Below, one piece after another: positions 1 to 7,259 of a stretch of DNA of 64,000 nt. The stretch's first letter is position 1. The number at the start of each line of letters is the position of its first letter. Both the position numbers and the translations under genes were made by a program. Below the pieces are notes generated by a model. The model was not told the origin of the DNA, ran no database searches, and saw only the letters and a list, made by a program, of their open reading frames with translations. Origin of the DNA: Blastococcus tunisiensis (GTDB lineage: Bacteria; Actinomycetota; Actinomycetes; Mycobacteriales; Geodermatophilaceae); NCBI RefSeq assembly GCF_900112815.1, contig NZ_FOND01000015.1, positions 80,191 to 144,190 of the forward strand, in the 5' to 3' direction.

Positions 1-1577
1 GCGAACTCGTCGCCGCCGAGGCGGGCGACCAGGTCGTCCTCGCGGACGACGGTGTGCAGCCGGCGGGCCACCTCGACCAGCAGGTGGTCGCCGGCCTCGT
101 GCCCCGCGACGTCGTTGACGGCCTTGAAGCCGTCCAGGTCCAGGACCAGCAGGCACCGCGGCTCGACCGAGGGGGCGGTGAGCTCGCGGAACAGCAGCGC
201 GCGGTTGGGCAGCCCGGTGAGGTGGTCGCTGTAGGCCAGCCGCTCGAGCTCCCGTTCCCGGCGGCGGCGGGTGGTGACGTCGCGCAGGTAGAGCACCCGG
301 CGGCCGCTGCCGGGGCGCTCGGTGGAGGTGGCCTCCAGCTCGCGCGGGGAGCCGCCCGCCGGCAGGACCCGGAAGTGCAGCGGCGTCCCGGAGCCCGCGG
401 GGATGTCGGCGGTCGCGGACCGGACGGCGTCCCGGTCGGCGGGGTCGACCAGGTCGAGCAGTGACACCTCGTCGTCGGCGTCGGCGTCGAGGCCCAGCAG
501 GCTGCGGGCGGCGGGGGAGGTGAACAGCAGGCGGAACTTCGCGTCCATGATCGCGATGCCGTCGGAGCTGGCCTCGATGAGCCCGCGGAAGTCCTCCTCG
601 CTGCGGACCAGGTCCTGGGTCATCCGGCCGTCCTCGCGGATCCGCAGGACCAGCCGCAACGCCATGAGGCTGAGGACGACGGCGATGCCGATCTCGGCGG
701 CGGTGGAGTGCGAGTGGTCCTTCCACTCCATGAGGCCGATGGCGACCGGTAGCGAGAGCAGCGCTCCCACGACCAGCACCACGCCCACGGGGCTGACGAC
801 GGGGGCGGCGGCGCGGGCGGTGTGGTCGGCGAAGCGGCGGGGCGCGAAGGAGGCGGCGACGACGGCGGTCTGCAGGCCCATCGCGACCGCGACGTCGGAG
901 ATCGCCGTCCAGAAGGACGACGGGTCGACGATGGCCATGGCCTCGGCCACGCCGGCGGTGGCCTGCCAGGCCACCACGGCGATCATGACGCTGACCGAGC
1001 GGCGCAGCGCCGCCGTCGACACGGTGCACATCGCACCGGCGCCACCGAGCATCACGGCGGCGTAGGCGCCGTACATGAGGACGAGGGAGCGCAGGTCGTC
1101 CGGGGCGTTCGCCGGGTTGACCAGCGGGGTGCGGAGCACCTCGGTGACCACGAGCAGGGCGACGGTGATGACCAGGCCGTCGACGACGAGCGCCGGCCAC
1201 CGGGTGCGGCCGACCCGGCGGGCCAGCAGCCCGCAGATCACCAGCGGGGAGGCCGCGCCGCCGAAGAGCAGGACGTCGTCGAAGCCGAAGCCGTCGAGCT
1301 CCGGGCCCGGGAAGGCGGCCGCCAGCCACTGGGCGGTCATGAACAGCAGGGCGGCGTACCCGCCGATCCGCCAGGGCCGGCCGGCGGAGCGGGTCATCGG
1401 GCGGGCGATCCGGAAGATCGCCCACGCCGAGCTCGCGGCGACGCCGCCGAGGACGATCTCGTCCCACTGCATGCCGGTGCCGTCCGGCGCGCTGTGCGGC
1501 ACGGTGATGAGCAGGCCGAGGAGCGCCAGCGGCACCGTCCACCGGACGGAGCGGGGGATGCTCCGGCGGGGGATCAC
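1..1577 (-). CDS. Membrane PAS-GGDEF diguanylate cyclase (C-terminus cut by window edge)
   Basis: Partial gene, read from a GTG at 1577 whose bases overlap the TGA of the upstream gene (GTGA), so the two are translationally coupled. About 525 residues are visible. The first ~300 form a multi-helix membrane region; then comes a PAS domain beginning near VRSEEDFRGLIEASSDGI, then a GGDEF domain with the conserved LTGLPNRALLF entry and LDLDGFKAVND. The visible protein stops exactly after an intact GGDEF signature (bases 3-17), so the last third of the cyclase domain lies outside. Known for the family: condensation of two GTP to cyclic di-GMP at the membrane in response to a signal sensed by the N-terminus. 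An intact GGDEF implies an active cyclase. An EAL domain beyond the edge cannot be excluded. Confidence 0.88.
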   Translation of the reverse strand, partial: MIPRRSIPRSVRWTVPLALLGLLITVPHSAPDGTGMQWDEIVLGGVAASSAWAIFRIARPMTRSAGRPWRIGGYAALLFMTAQWLAAAFPGPELDGFGFDDVLLFGGAASPLVICGLLARRVGRTRWPALVVDGLVITVALLVVTEVLRTPLVNPANAPDDLRSLVLMYGAYAAVMLGGAGAMCTVSTAALRRSVSVMIAVVAWQATAGVAEAMAIVDPSSFWTAISDVAVAMGLQTAVVAASFAPRRFADHTARAAAPVVSPVGVVLVVGALLSLPVAIGLMEWKDHSHSTAAEIGIAVVLSLMALRLVLRIREDGRMTQDLVRSEEDFRGLIEASSDGIAIMDAKFRLLFTSPAARSLLGLDADADDEVSLLDLVDPADRDAVRSATADIPAGSGTPLHFRVLPAGGSPRELEATSTERPGSGRRVLYLRDVTTRRRRERELERLAYSDHLTGLPNRALLFRELTAPSVEPRCLLVLDLDGFKAVNDVAGHEAGDHLLVEVARRLHTVVREDDLVARLGGDEF

Positions 1578-3517
1578 GAGGCCACCGCCGGGAGCACGGG
1601 CGCCGGGACCGCGGTCCGGACGTCCCAGTCGCCGGCGGCCAGCCGGCCGGCCTCGAGCGGCCGGGCGAAGACGTAGCCCTGCAGGTACCGGTGGCCCATG
1701 TCGCGGAGCAGGGTGAGGACGGACTCGTCCGTCACGCCCTCGACGATCACCGGCAGGCCGAGGCTGGCCCCCAGCTGGAGCACCGCGCGGCACATGGCGC
1801 GGCGGGCCGGGTCGTGCTCGACGTCGGACAGGAAGTACTGGTCCATCTTCAGCACGTCGACCGGCATGCCGACGAGGTAGGCCAGCGAGGACCAGCCGGT
1901 GCCGAAGTCGTCGACGGCGATGCGGACGCCGAGCCGGCGCAGCACGGTGAGGTCCTCGAGGACGTGCGAGTCGTCGAGCAGCACCGACTCGGTGATCTCG
2001 ACGACCAGCCGCGACGCGGGGAGCCCGCTGGCCTCGAGGGCGCCGAGGACGTCGGGCACCAGCTCTCCGGTGCGGACCTGGCGGGCGGAGACGTTGACCG
2101 CCACCGCCAGCTCGGGATCGGCGAGCGCGGCGACGGCGGTGCACGCCTCGCGCAGCACCCACCGGCCCAGCTCGGTGATCAGCGGGGACTCCTCGGCCAG
2201 CGGGACGAACTCGGTGGGCGAGACCTCGCCGTAGGAGGGGTGCCGCCAGCGCAGCAGCGCCTCCACCGAGACGGTGCGGTGCATGACGACGTCGACGACG
2301 GGCTGGAAGACCAGCCGCAGCTCGCCGCGGGCCAGCGCGCCGTCGAGGTCGGTGCGCAGCGCGGCGCGGCGGTGCTCCTCCACCCGCAGGGCGTCGTCGT
2401 AGCGGTGCACCGAGCCGGGGCCGGCGGTGCCGGCGCTGCGCAGGGCCAGCTCGCCGCGGCGCAGCGCCTCGCCGGGGTCGACGTCGGGGAGTACGGCGGT
2501 CACGCCGGCGACGGCGGTGAGCCGCAGCGAGCCGCCGGGGATCGGCAGCGGCCCGACGGCGGCGACCAGGCGGGCGGCCAGGGTCTCGGCGTCGGCGATG
2601 CTGCCGTCGACGAGGACGACGAAGTCGCCGTCCCGGCCGCGGGCCAGCCAGTCCTCACCCCGCAGGGCGCGGGTGAGCCGGGTGGTCAGGGTGCGCAGGA
2701 CGGCCGTCTCGGTGTCGGGCGCGAGGACCGCCGAGGCCAGGCCGCTGATCCGCACGAGGGCGAGCGCGGCCGGCCGGGGATGGACGGCGCCCAGCCGGCG
2801 GACCAGCGCGGCCCGGTTGGGCAGGCCGGTGACCGGGTCGGTGAGCGAGAAGCCGGACAGGTCGGCGTCGGGGCCCGCGGCCGGTGCCTGCGCGGTGACG
2901 TCACGGCAGTACAGGACGAGCGCGCCGACGTCGGGGTCGGCGCGCAGGTCGCGGACGGTGGCCTGGATCAGCCGCCACCGGCCGTCGGCGTGCCGCACCC
3001 GCGCGGTGCGGACGGCGACCTCCTCGGGGCGGGGCCGGCCGGTGTCGAGCGCGCCGGGGAGCGTGCCGCGGTCGTCGGGGTGCACGGCGGCGAGCACCGG
3101 CCGGCCGAGCACGGCGGCCGGGTCGAGGCCGAGCAGGTCGGCGATGCCCTGGGAGGCGAAGGTGATGCGGAACCGGTCGTCGAGGATGACGACCGGGTCG
3201 ACGCTGCTCTTCACCAGCGTGCGGAAGGAGGACTGGCTGCGCTGCAGCGCGCCGCTCAGCCGGCGCTGGCGGGACCAGAGGGTGGCCTGCGCCGCGAGAA
3301 GGACGGTGAGCCCGGCCACCGCGAGGATGACGCGCGTTCCGCCGGACGCGGCCAGCAGACCGGCCACGACGGCGGCGACGGCTGCCCCCGCGGCGACGGC
3401 GGCCCCCGCGGCGACGGCGGCTCCCGCCGCGGGGACGGCGAGCAGCCCGGTGCGCCCGCCGGGGGGCGCGACCGGGCGCGCAGCCGCGGGCTGCCCCTGC
3501 ACGGGGGCGGTGGTCAC
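1574..3517 (-). CDS. PAS / degenerate GGDEF / EAL protein, probable c-di-GMP phosphodiesterase
   Basis: A 647-residue protein starting at GTG 3517; the frame stays open upstream to about 4510, but that part is low-complexity shadow of the opposite gene. Order: N-terminal membrane region (residues ~25-85) containing repeated AAGAAV blocks encoded by an 18-base repeat, PAS domain (~95-205), GGDEF-like domain (~225-385), EAL domain (~395-640). The cyclase signature has decayed to RDGDF near residue 294, so synthesis is unlikely. The EAL domain keeps VSVEALLRWRHP near residue 418, DDFGTGWSSLAYL and the YLQGYVFARPL end, so cyclic-di-GMP hydrolysis is expected. It overlaps the downstream cyclase gene by four bases, pairing a likely hydrolase with a likely synthase. 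Confidence 0.88.
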   Translation of the reverse strand: MTTAPVQGQPAAARPVAPPGGRTGLLAVPAAGAAVAAGAAVAAGAAVAAVVAGLLAASGGTRVILAVAGLTVLLAAQATLWSRQRRLSGALQRSQSSFRTLVKSSVDPVVILDDRFRITFASQGIADLLGLDPAAVLGRPVLAAVHPDDRGTLPGALDTGRPRPEEVAVRTARVRHADGRWRLIQATVRDLRADPDVGALVLYCRDVTAQAPAAGPDADLSGFSLTDPVTGLPNRAALVRRLGAVHPRPAALALVRISGLASAVLAPDTETAVLRTLTTRLTRALRGEDWLARGRDGDFVVLVDGSIADAETLAARLVAAVGPLPIPGGSLRLTAVAGVTAVLPDVDPGEALRRGELALRSAGTAGPGSVHRYDDALRVEEHRRAALRTDLDGALARGELRLVFQPVVDVVMHRTVSVEALLRWRHPSYGEVSPTEFVPLAEESPLITELGRWVLREACTAVAALADPELAVAVNVSARQVRTGELVPDVLGALEASGLPASRLVVEITESVLLDDSHVLEDLTVLRRLGVRIAVDDFGTGWSSLAYLVGMPVDVLKMDQYFLSDVEHDPARRAMCRAVLQLGASLGLPVIVEGVTDESVLTLLRDMGHRYLQGYVFARPLEAGRLAAGDWDVRTAVPAPVLPAVAS

Positions 3518-3570
3518 AGAGGTCTGATCGGGATGCCGGGGCCGGTGCCGCAGCCCTGTTCGGGAACTGT

Positions 3571-3584
3571 CACCCGATCGGGTG
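3571..3584. promoter_or_regulatory. 14-bp palindrome upstream of the EAL gene
   Basis: The sequence CACCCGATCGGGTG is a perfect palindrome lying 54 bases upstream of the GTG start of the EAL-domain gene. Position and symmetry suit a dimeric repressor or activator site. No regulator can be named, and the operator role is inference. Confidence 0.35.
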
Positions 3585-3612
3585 TGGGCGTCGGCCGTGG
3601 GTGGACCTCGCC

Positions 3613-3696
3613 GGGCCCAGGGTCGAGCCGGGCCCAGGGTCGAGCCGGGCCCGGGGGCGAGCGGGCCCCGGGGCGAGCTGGGCCCGGGGGTGAGCC
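3613..3696. repeat. Tandem ~17-base repeat array, about five copies
   Basis: Five consecutive copies of a unit close to GGGCCCAGGGTCGAGCC. The first two are identical and the later ones diverge to GGGCCCGGGGGCGAGC-like versions. Each copy contains a GGGCCC core. The array is non-coding and directly abuts the hairpin at 3704-3741. It may be a slipped-strand expansion; its role is unknown. Confidence 0.75.
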
Positions 3697-3703
3697 GGTG
3701 CAG

Positions 3704-3741
3704 CGGACGTTGAGCCGCGTCATGGCACGGCTCAACGTCCG
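3704..3741. other. Perfect 14-bp inverted repeat with 10-base loop
   Basis: Left arm CGGACGTTGAGCCG (3704-3717) and right arm CGGCTCAACGTCCG (3728-3741) are perfectly complementary around a 10-base loop. No run of T follows on either strand, so it is not a standard intrinsic terminator, although actinobacterial terminators often lack T-tracts. Alternatives are an operator for a dimeric regulator or a structured 5' leader of either divergent gene. Confidence 0.7.
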
Positions 3742-3952
3742 GTGGTGGGGCTCCACCTGCCGGCGTCCTCGTCCGTGCGGGGCCGTCAGTCACCGAATGG
3801 GGGCGGACTCGGGGTGTGTGCCATCCGGGGCGCGGGTAGCAGACGCGCCAGTTCCGCATGACCGCTGCGGGCGCGCCCCGTTCCTGCCAGGAGCCGCGCC
3901 CGGGGCGAGCCGGGTGGCGGGGATCCGCCGCAGAGGTCCGGTGGGGGAGATC

Positions 3953-5185
3953 ATGAGCGAACCGGGTGGGCGGCACCGCGTGCCGTCCGACGCGCACGAC
4001 GAGACGCCCGCCGCGGGCCGGCACCGCGCACCGGAGGACGACGAGGCGCGGGTGGCCGTCGTCCGGGAGCGGGCGGTCCCGGCGCTGTGGGGGGCGAGCG
4101 GCACGCTGGCGGTGGCCGCGGCGGCGGTCCTGCTGGTCGTCGGGCAGCCGGAGTCGGGGGGATGGCCGGGGGCGGCGCCGCCGGGCTACGGCCTGCCCGA
4201 CGTGGCCCCGGACGGGCCGGGTGACGGACGGCCGGACGACGGGGGACCGGGGGACGACGGGGGACCGGGGGACGACGGGGCCGGTGGGTCCGCCGTCACG
4301 CCGGTGGGCCGGCAGCTGACGCCGGGTGTCGGCGGGATGGGCAGCAGCTGGCCCGGCGGCGCGGGGACGTCGTCGTTGCGCGAGGCCGCGCTGGCCGCCA
4401 CGGCGGCGGTGTGCGCCGCGGTGGGGGGACCGTCCGCACCCGGTGCCGCGACCCCCGGTGCCGGAGCTGGGTCGGGGGCGCGACCGTCGGCGGGGACGCC
4501 CGCCGCGCAACCGGCGCCCGTGGCCCAGTCGGGCTCCGTCGCGCCGACTGGTCCGGCCGCGGTGGATCAGCCTGCGGCGCCGGCACCGGGCGGGGCGCCG
4601 CAGGGCACCGTCGGCTCCCCGCCGCCGGCAGCCGGGGCGCCGTCCACCCCGCCGGGGGGCGACGTGCCGGCTCCCGGGCCGGGACCGGTCGCCGACGTGG
4701 TGGAGCCGGCCGCGGAGGTGGTCGAGCCGGTGACCGACGGCGTCGAGCCCGTGGTCGAGGCGGTCGAGCCGGTCGTCGAAGCGGTGGATCCCGCTCCCGA
4801 GGTGGCGGAGCCGGTGCCCACCCCGGTGCCCCGGGCGGTGGACCCGGTCGTGGAAGCAGTGGAGCCGGTGGTGGAGGCCGTGGAGCCGGTGACCGCGCCG
4901 GTCGCCCAGGCGGTGGAGCCGGTGGTGGAGGCCGTGGAGCCGGTCACGGCTCCGGTCGAGCGCGCCGCAGAGCCGGTGGTGGAGGCGGTGGAGCCGGTGA
5001 CCGCGCCGGTCGCCCAGGCGGTGGAGCCGGTGGTGGAGGCCGTCGAGCCGGTCACGGCTCCGGTCGAGCGCGCCGCAGAGCCGGTGGTCGAGGCCGTCGA
5101 GCCGGTCGTCGAGGAGCTGCCCGGACCGGCCGATCTGCCGGTCTCCGGAGCCACGGAGTCACTGCCCGTCCAGCTGCCCGGCTGA
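3953..5185 (+). CDS. Single-pass membrane protein with Glu/Pro/Val repeats
   Basis: A 410-residue protein from ATG 3953, with a purine-rich GGGGGA a few bases upstream. It has a charged cytoplasmic N-terminus (~45 residues), one hydrophobic helix around GTLAVAAAAVLLVVG, a Gly/Pro/Asp-rich linker, then a C-terminal half built from VEPVVEAVEPVTAPV-like repeats. Family and function are not recognised. The repeats are acidic and regular, suggesting an extended stalk or wall-spanning segment. Nothing resembles a catalytic domain or LPXTG anchor. It lies divergent to the c-di-GMP genes, so shared control is possible. Two other proline-rich single-pass proteins and the tail of a third occur in this window. 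Confidence 0.72.
   Translation: MSEPGGRHRVPSDAHDETPAAGRHRAPEDDEARVAVVRERAVPALWGASGTLAVAAAAVLLVVGQPESGGWPGAAPPGYGLPDVAPDGPGDGRPDDGGPGDDGGPGDDGAGGSAVTPVGRQLTPGVGGMGSSWPGGAGTSSLREAALAATAAVCAAVGGPSAPGAATPGAGAGSGARPSAGTPAAQPAPVAQSGSVAPTGPAAVDQPAAPAPGGAPQGTVGSPPPAAGAPSTPPGGDVPAPGPGPVADVVEPAAEVVEPVTDGVEPVVEAVEPVVEAVDPAPEVAEPVPTPVPRAVDPVVEAVEPVVEAVEPVTAPVAQAVEPVVEAVEPVTAPVERAAEPVVEAVEPVTAPVAQAVEPVVEAVEPVTAPVERAAEPVVEAVEPVVEELPGPADLPVSGATESLPVQLPG
4889..5104 (+). repeat. 108-bp tandem duplication inside the Glu/Pro/Val repeat protein
   Basis: Bases 4889-4996 are repeated almost exactly at 4997-5104, a period of 108 bases (36 codons) that keeps the frame. The unit contains two shorter VEPVVEAVEPV-type half-repeats with alternating APVAQ and APVERA linkers. 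Near identity at DNA level, including synonymous positions, points to recent duplication. Confidence 0.85.
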
Positions 5186-5248
5186 CCGGGCCGACGACCA
5201 CTCCTCCGGTGGGCAGACGGCCCATGCCCGCTGTGGCAGCCTTCCGGT

Positions 5249-5434
5249 GTGGCGAAGTTCCTGGCCGTGCTGCTGGCCGTGGTGGTGCTCGTGGAGCTGG
5301 TGCTCGTCATCGGGGTGGCCGGTGCGCTGTTCTGGATCGGCGGCACCGGGACGATCGTCGCCGGCGCGGCGATGCTCGTCGTCGCGGGAGCCGGCGGGGT
5401 GCTGGCGCTGCGGGCGATGCGCGCGCCGGGGTGA
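5249..5434 (+). CDS. Small membrane protein, two predicted helices
   Basis: A 61-residue protein from GTG 5249, almost entirely hydrophobic. It shows two membrane segments (AVLLAVVVLVELVLVIGVAG and IVAGAAMLVVAGAGGVLAL) around a short glycine-rich turn, and a basic C-terminus (RAMRAPG). Codon third positions are strongly G/C. No family is recognised. Its stop overlaps the GTG of the next small gene, suggesting a two-gene unit. Confidence 0.6.
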   Translation: MAKFLAVLLAVVVLVELVLVIGVAGALFWIGGTGTIVAGAAMLVVAGAGGVLALRAMRAPG

Positions 5435-5733
5435 CCGCCGTCATGGCGCCGTCGCCCGATCGCGTACCGGCCTGCGTGTTCCCGATCACGGTGCTTGCCC
5501 ACCGCCCCGCGACGGCGGAAGCTTCGCTCGTGATCGGTGACGCCGAGGTGTTGGATCCAGCTCAGCGCGACGCCGACCGCGTCGTCCTCTGCCGCTGCGG
5601 CGGTGCGGGCCGCGTGGTCCATGCGCCGGTCCACCGGCCGGGCGAGCCCGAGACCTACGTCCGCGCCACCTTCACCTGCACGTGGGACCGGTCGGGTCCG
5701 CACGAGCCCCTGCTCCCGCCCCGGCGCCGCTGA
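5431..5733 (+). CDS. Hypothetical ~100-residue protein
   Basis: Reads from GTG 5431, overlapping the TGA of the preceding gene; ATG 5443 is an alternative start. Nearly every codon ends in G or C, as expected for a real gene here. The protein is about 100 residues with a CRCGGAG stretch and FTCTWDRSGPHEP near the end, perhaps a small metal- or nucleic-acid-binding fold. No family recognised. Antisense frames are also open here, so confidence is moderate. Confidence 0.5.
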   Translation: MTAVMAPSPDRVPACVFPITVLAHRPATAEASLVIGDAEVLDPAQRDADRVVLCRCGGAGRVVHAPVHRPGEPETYVRATFTCTWDRSGPHEPLLPPRRR

Positions 5734-5884
5734 CGCCGGCGCGCCGGGGAGCAGTTATCGGCCGGCCCCGGCGCGGAGATAACGGATGCCCGACGTCGTG
5801 TCCCATCCGTCCCCCGAGTCACATCCGTCGACCGGCCTCCCCCGCCCGTCAGTAGCTTCGGTGCCTACGACGAGAGGGGAAGCC

Positions 5885-6019
5885 ATGGCCAGCAACTGGC
5901 GCTCGGACCACCACCACGTCGACGCTGTGCGCAAGTGCTTCACCGTCGGCTTCTGGCTGCTGGCGGCCGGCGCGTCCGCCGTGCTCGGCCTCGACCTGGA
6001 GATCGACGCCCGGTCGTAG
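5885..6019 (+). CDS. Small membrane protein (44 residues)
   Basis: Starts at ATG 5885 behind GAGAGGGGAAGCC, a good ribosome binding site. The product has a His-rich polar start (SDHHHVDAVRKC) and one hydrophobic helix (FWLLAAGASAVLGLDL). It ends with TAG at 6017-6019. Function unknown. The normal TAG ending matters here because TAG is read as selenocysteine in fdhA. Confidence 0.5.
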   Translation: MASNWRSDHHHVDAVRKCFTVGFWLLAAGASAVLGLDLEIDARS

Positions 6020-6252
6020 CCGCGCGGCGGCCGGGTTCTCGAACCGGGACGCCTGCCGGTGCCGTGAACCGTGCGACCGAGCTCCGGCTGCGGCGGCGCC
6101 GGCGAGCTGGGCACCGGATCACCCTCTGCCACGGTGGACGCACGGCGTGCCGCATTCCCCGTAGCGTCGGGCTCATCCGCCGGCGCTCGAAACGTGGGCT
6201 CGTTCGCGGTCAGGCTCCATCGGTCGACTGCAGGCGTCCGGTGGAGCCGCCC

Positions 6253-6534
6253 CTACTCGGCCGGAGTGTGGCCGTCCTGCTCCCGGGCGTAGCGGTCCCA
6301 CCGCGATTCGTTGAACCGGGCGCGGTTCTCCTCCGTCGGCCAGCCGTGCGCGCGGCCGTACTTCTGGACGGTGTTCGGCGACAGCCCGAGCTCCGCCACC
6401 GCGCGCACCGAGGCGCCGTCCAGCAGGGCTCGGGCGACGGCGACCTCGAGGTCGTCCTGGGCAGTGCGCACACCGGCGAGCGCGGTACGGATGCGCGCTG
6501 CGGCCTGGTCGCTGACCGGCCGGGCATCGGGCAC
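6253..6534 (-). CDS. Small helix-turn-helix protein
   Basis: A 93-residue protein. The centre, DGASVRAVAELGLSPNTVQKYGRAHGW, looks like a Hin/resolvase- or Xre-like helix-turn-helix, with a preceding amphipathic helix and a polar tail. It probably binds DNA. It lies downstream of the toxin-antitoxin pair on the same strand but is separated by about 55 bases. The specific family is unclear. Confidence 0.65.
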   Translation of the reverse strand: MPDARPVSDQAAARIRTALAGVRTAQDDLEVAVARALLDGASVRAVAELGLSPNTVQKYGRAHGWPTEENRARFNESRWDRYAREQDGHTPAE

Positions 6535-6588
6535 GACGTCGAGGCTAGGTCCACCGCCACCGTGTCACCACCTGACGAGACGGGCTGC

Positions 6589-6957
6589 TCAGAGCCGTTC
6601 GCGCCCCCGGCCGAGGAAGTCGCGGAGCCACTGGTCGACGTGGCGCATGGTGTCGGTGCCCGCAGTCCCCGTTCGCCGCGCGATCCGAGTGGTCGAGATC
6701 GTTCGCGGCTGCTCGGTCATCGCGAAGCTGGACCTGGCGAGACCGGTGCGCTCGCCCTCGACGAGCACATGGTGGGGCCAGCGCCGGTCCACCGAGGTGA
6801 GCGGGACGACGATCGCCAGGTCGCGGACGCTGGACAGGTAGTCCGTGCTGGACACGACCAGGGCGGGGCGGGTGCCGCGCTGCTCCCGTCCTGCGGTGGG
6901 GTCGAGGTCGACCCAGACGATGGCACCGCGCTGGAGCGACGGGGCGTCGTCCGTCAC
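6589..6957 (-). CDS. mazF: MazF/PemK-family toxin (endoribonuclease)
   Basis: A 122-residue protein from GTG 6957. It carries the family's N-terminal RGAIVWVDLDPTAGREQRGTRPALVVS block, the central strand LAIVVPLTS and the HHVLVEGERTGLARSSFAM region. These are typical of CcdB/PemK-fold toxins that cleave mRNA at short sites. The GTG start overlaps the antitoxin TGA, so the pair is coupled with antitoxin first. The PRTISTTRI stretch matches the usual substrate-groove strand. Length is normal for the family. Confidence 0.88.
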   Translation of the reverse strand: MTDDAPSLQRGAIVWVDLDPTAGREQRGTRPALVVSSTDYLSSVRDLAIVVPLTSVDRRWPHHVLVEGERTGLARSSFAMTEQPRTISTTRIARRTGTAGTDTMRHVDQWLRDFLGRGRERL

Positions 6958-7187
6958 GAGTGCAGACCGTCGTCAGTCACCGCGTCCCACGCCTCGGTCT
7001 CCTCGCGGTAGGACGCGTCCGTGTTCGCGTAGGCCTCGCGGACGGCGGCGAACCGCGCGTGCCGGTCCGCCTCGTCGAGCAGTTCGGTGATGACCTCGGC
7101 GGCCGTCACCCCTTGCTGACCTGCCCGTGCGGCGATGCGTTCGCGCAGGCTCCGCGGCACCTTGATGGTGGTCACCGGGTCAGACAT
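6954..7187 (-). CDS. mazE: Ribbon-helix-helix antitoxin of the MazF pair
   Basis: Chosen start is the ATG at 7187 (MSDPVTTIKVPRSLRERIA); a GTG at 7214 would add nine residues. A start at 7187 leaves an imperfect inverted repeat (7196-7212) just upstream, a sensible operator position. The N-terminus TTIKVPRSLRERIAARAG followed by VTAAEVITELL is a ribbon-helix-helix DNA-binding fold. The acidic C-terminus (REETEAWDAVTDDGL) would wrap the toxin. The antitoxin should neutralise MazF and repress its own operon. Confidence 0.82.
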   Translation of the reverse strand: MSDPVTTIKVPRSLRERIAARAGQQGVTAAEVITELLDEADRHARFAAVREAYANTDASYREETEAWDAVTDDGLHS

Positions 7188-7195
7188 ACCGCTGA

Positions 7196-7212
7196 GGATA
7201 CCAACGATATCC
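7196..7212. promoter_or_regulatory. Probable operator of the mazEF pair
   Basis: Imperfect inverted repeat GGATACC-AAC-GATATCC, six of seven arm bases paired, about nine bases upstream of the preferred antitoxin start. Ribbon-helix-helix antitoxins commonly bind such short palindromes; binding here is inferred. Confidence 0.45.
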
Positions 7213-7259
7213 ACTCCGGTGACGAGGTCGGCGTGGCGCCGGGGACCGGACGCCCGCCC

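Larger units (their letters stand above)
3518..3952. other. Divergent intergenic region with palindrome, tandem repeats and long hairpin
   Basis: This 435-base gap separates the divergently read EAL gene and the Glu/Pro/Val repeat protein. I see no convincing gene in it; open frames crossing it are low-complexity shadows. It holds a 14-base perfect palindrome (3571-3584), a ~17-base tandem repeat array (3613-3696) and a 14-bp perfect inverted repeat (3704-3741), annotated separately. Promoters for both genes should lie here, but no clear -10/-35 pair can be assigned by eye. Confidence 0.6.

Noticed and set aside
3613..3696. Small CRISPR or iteron-type origin
   Set aside because: The units are directly adjacent without spacers, and there is no replication gene or AT-rich region beside them.
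1691..3952. Extension of the 3953 gene back to 1691
   Set aside because: This part is antisense to the well-supported EAL protein and has no recognisable domain; a good ribosome site precedes ATG 3953.
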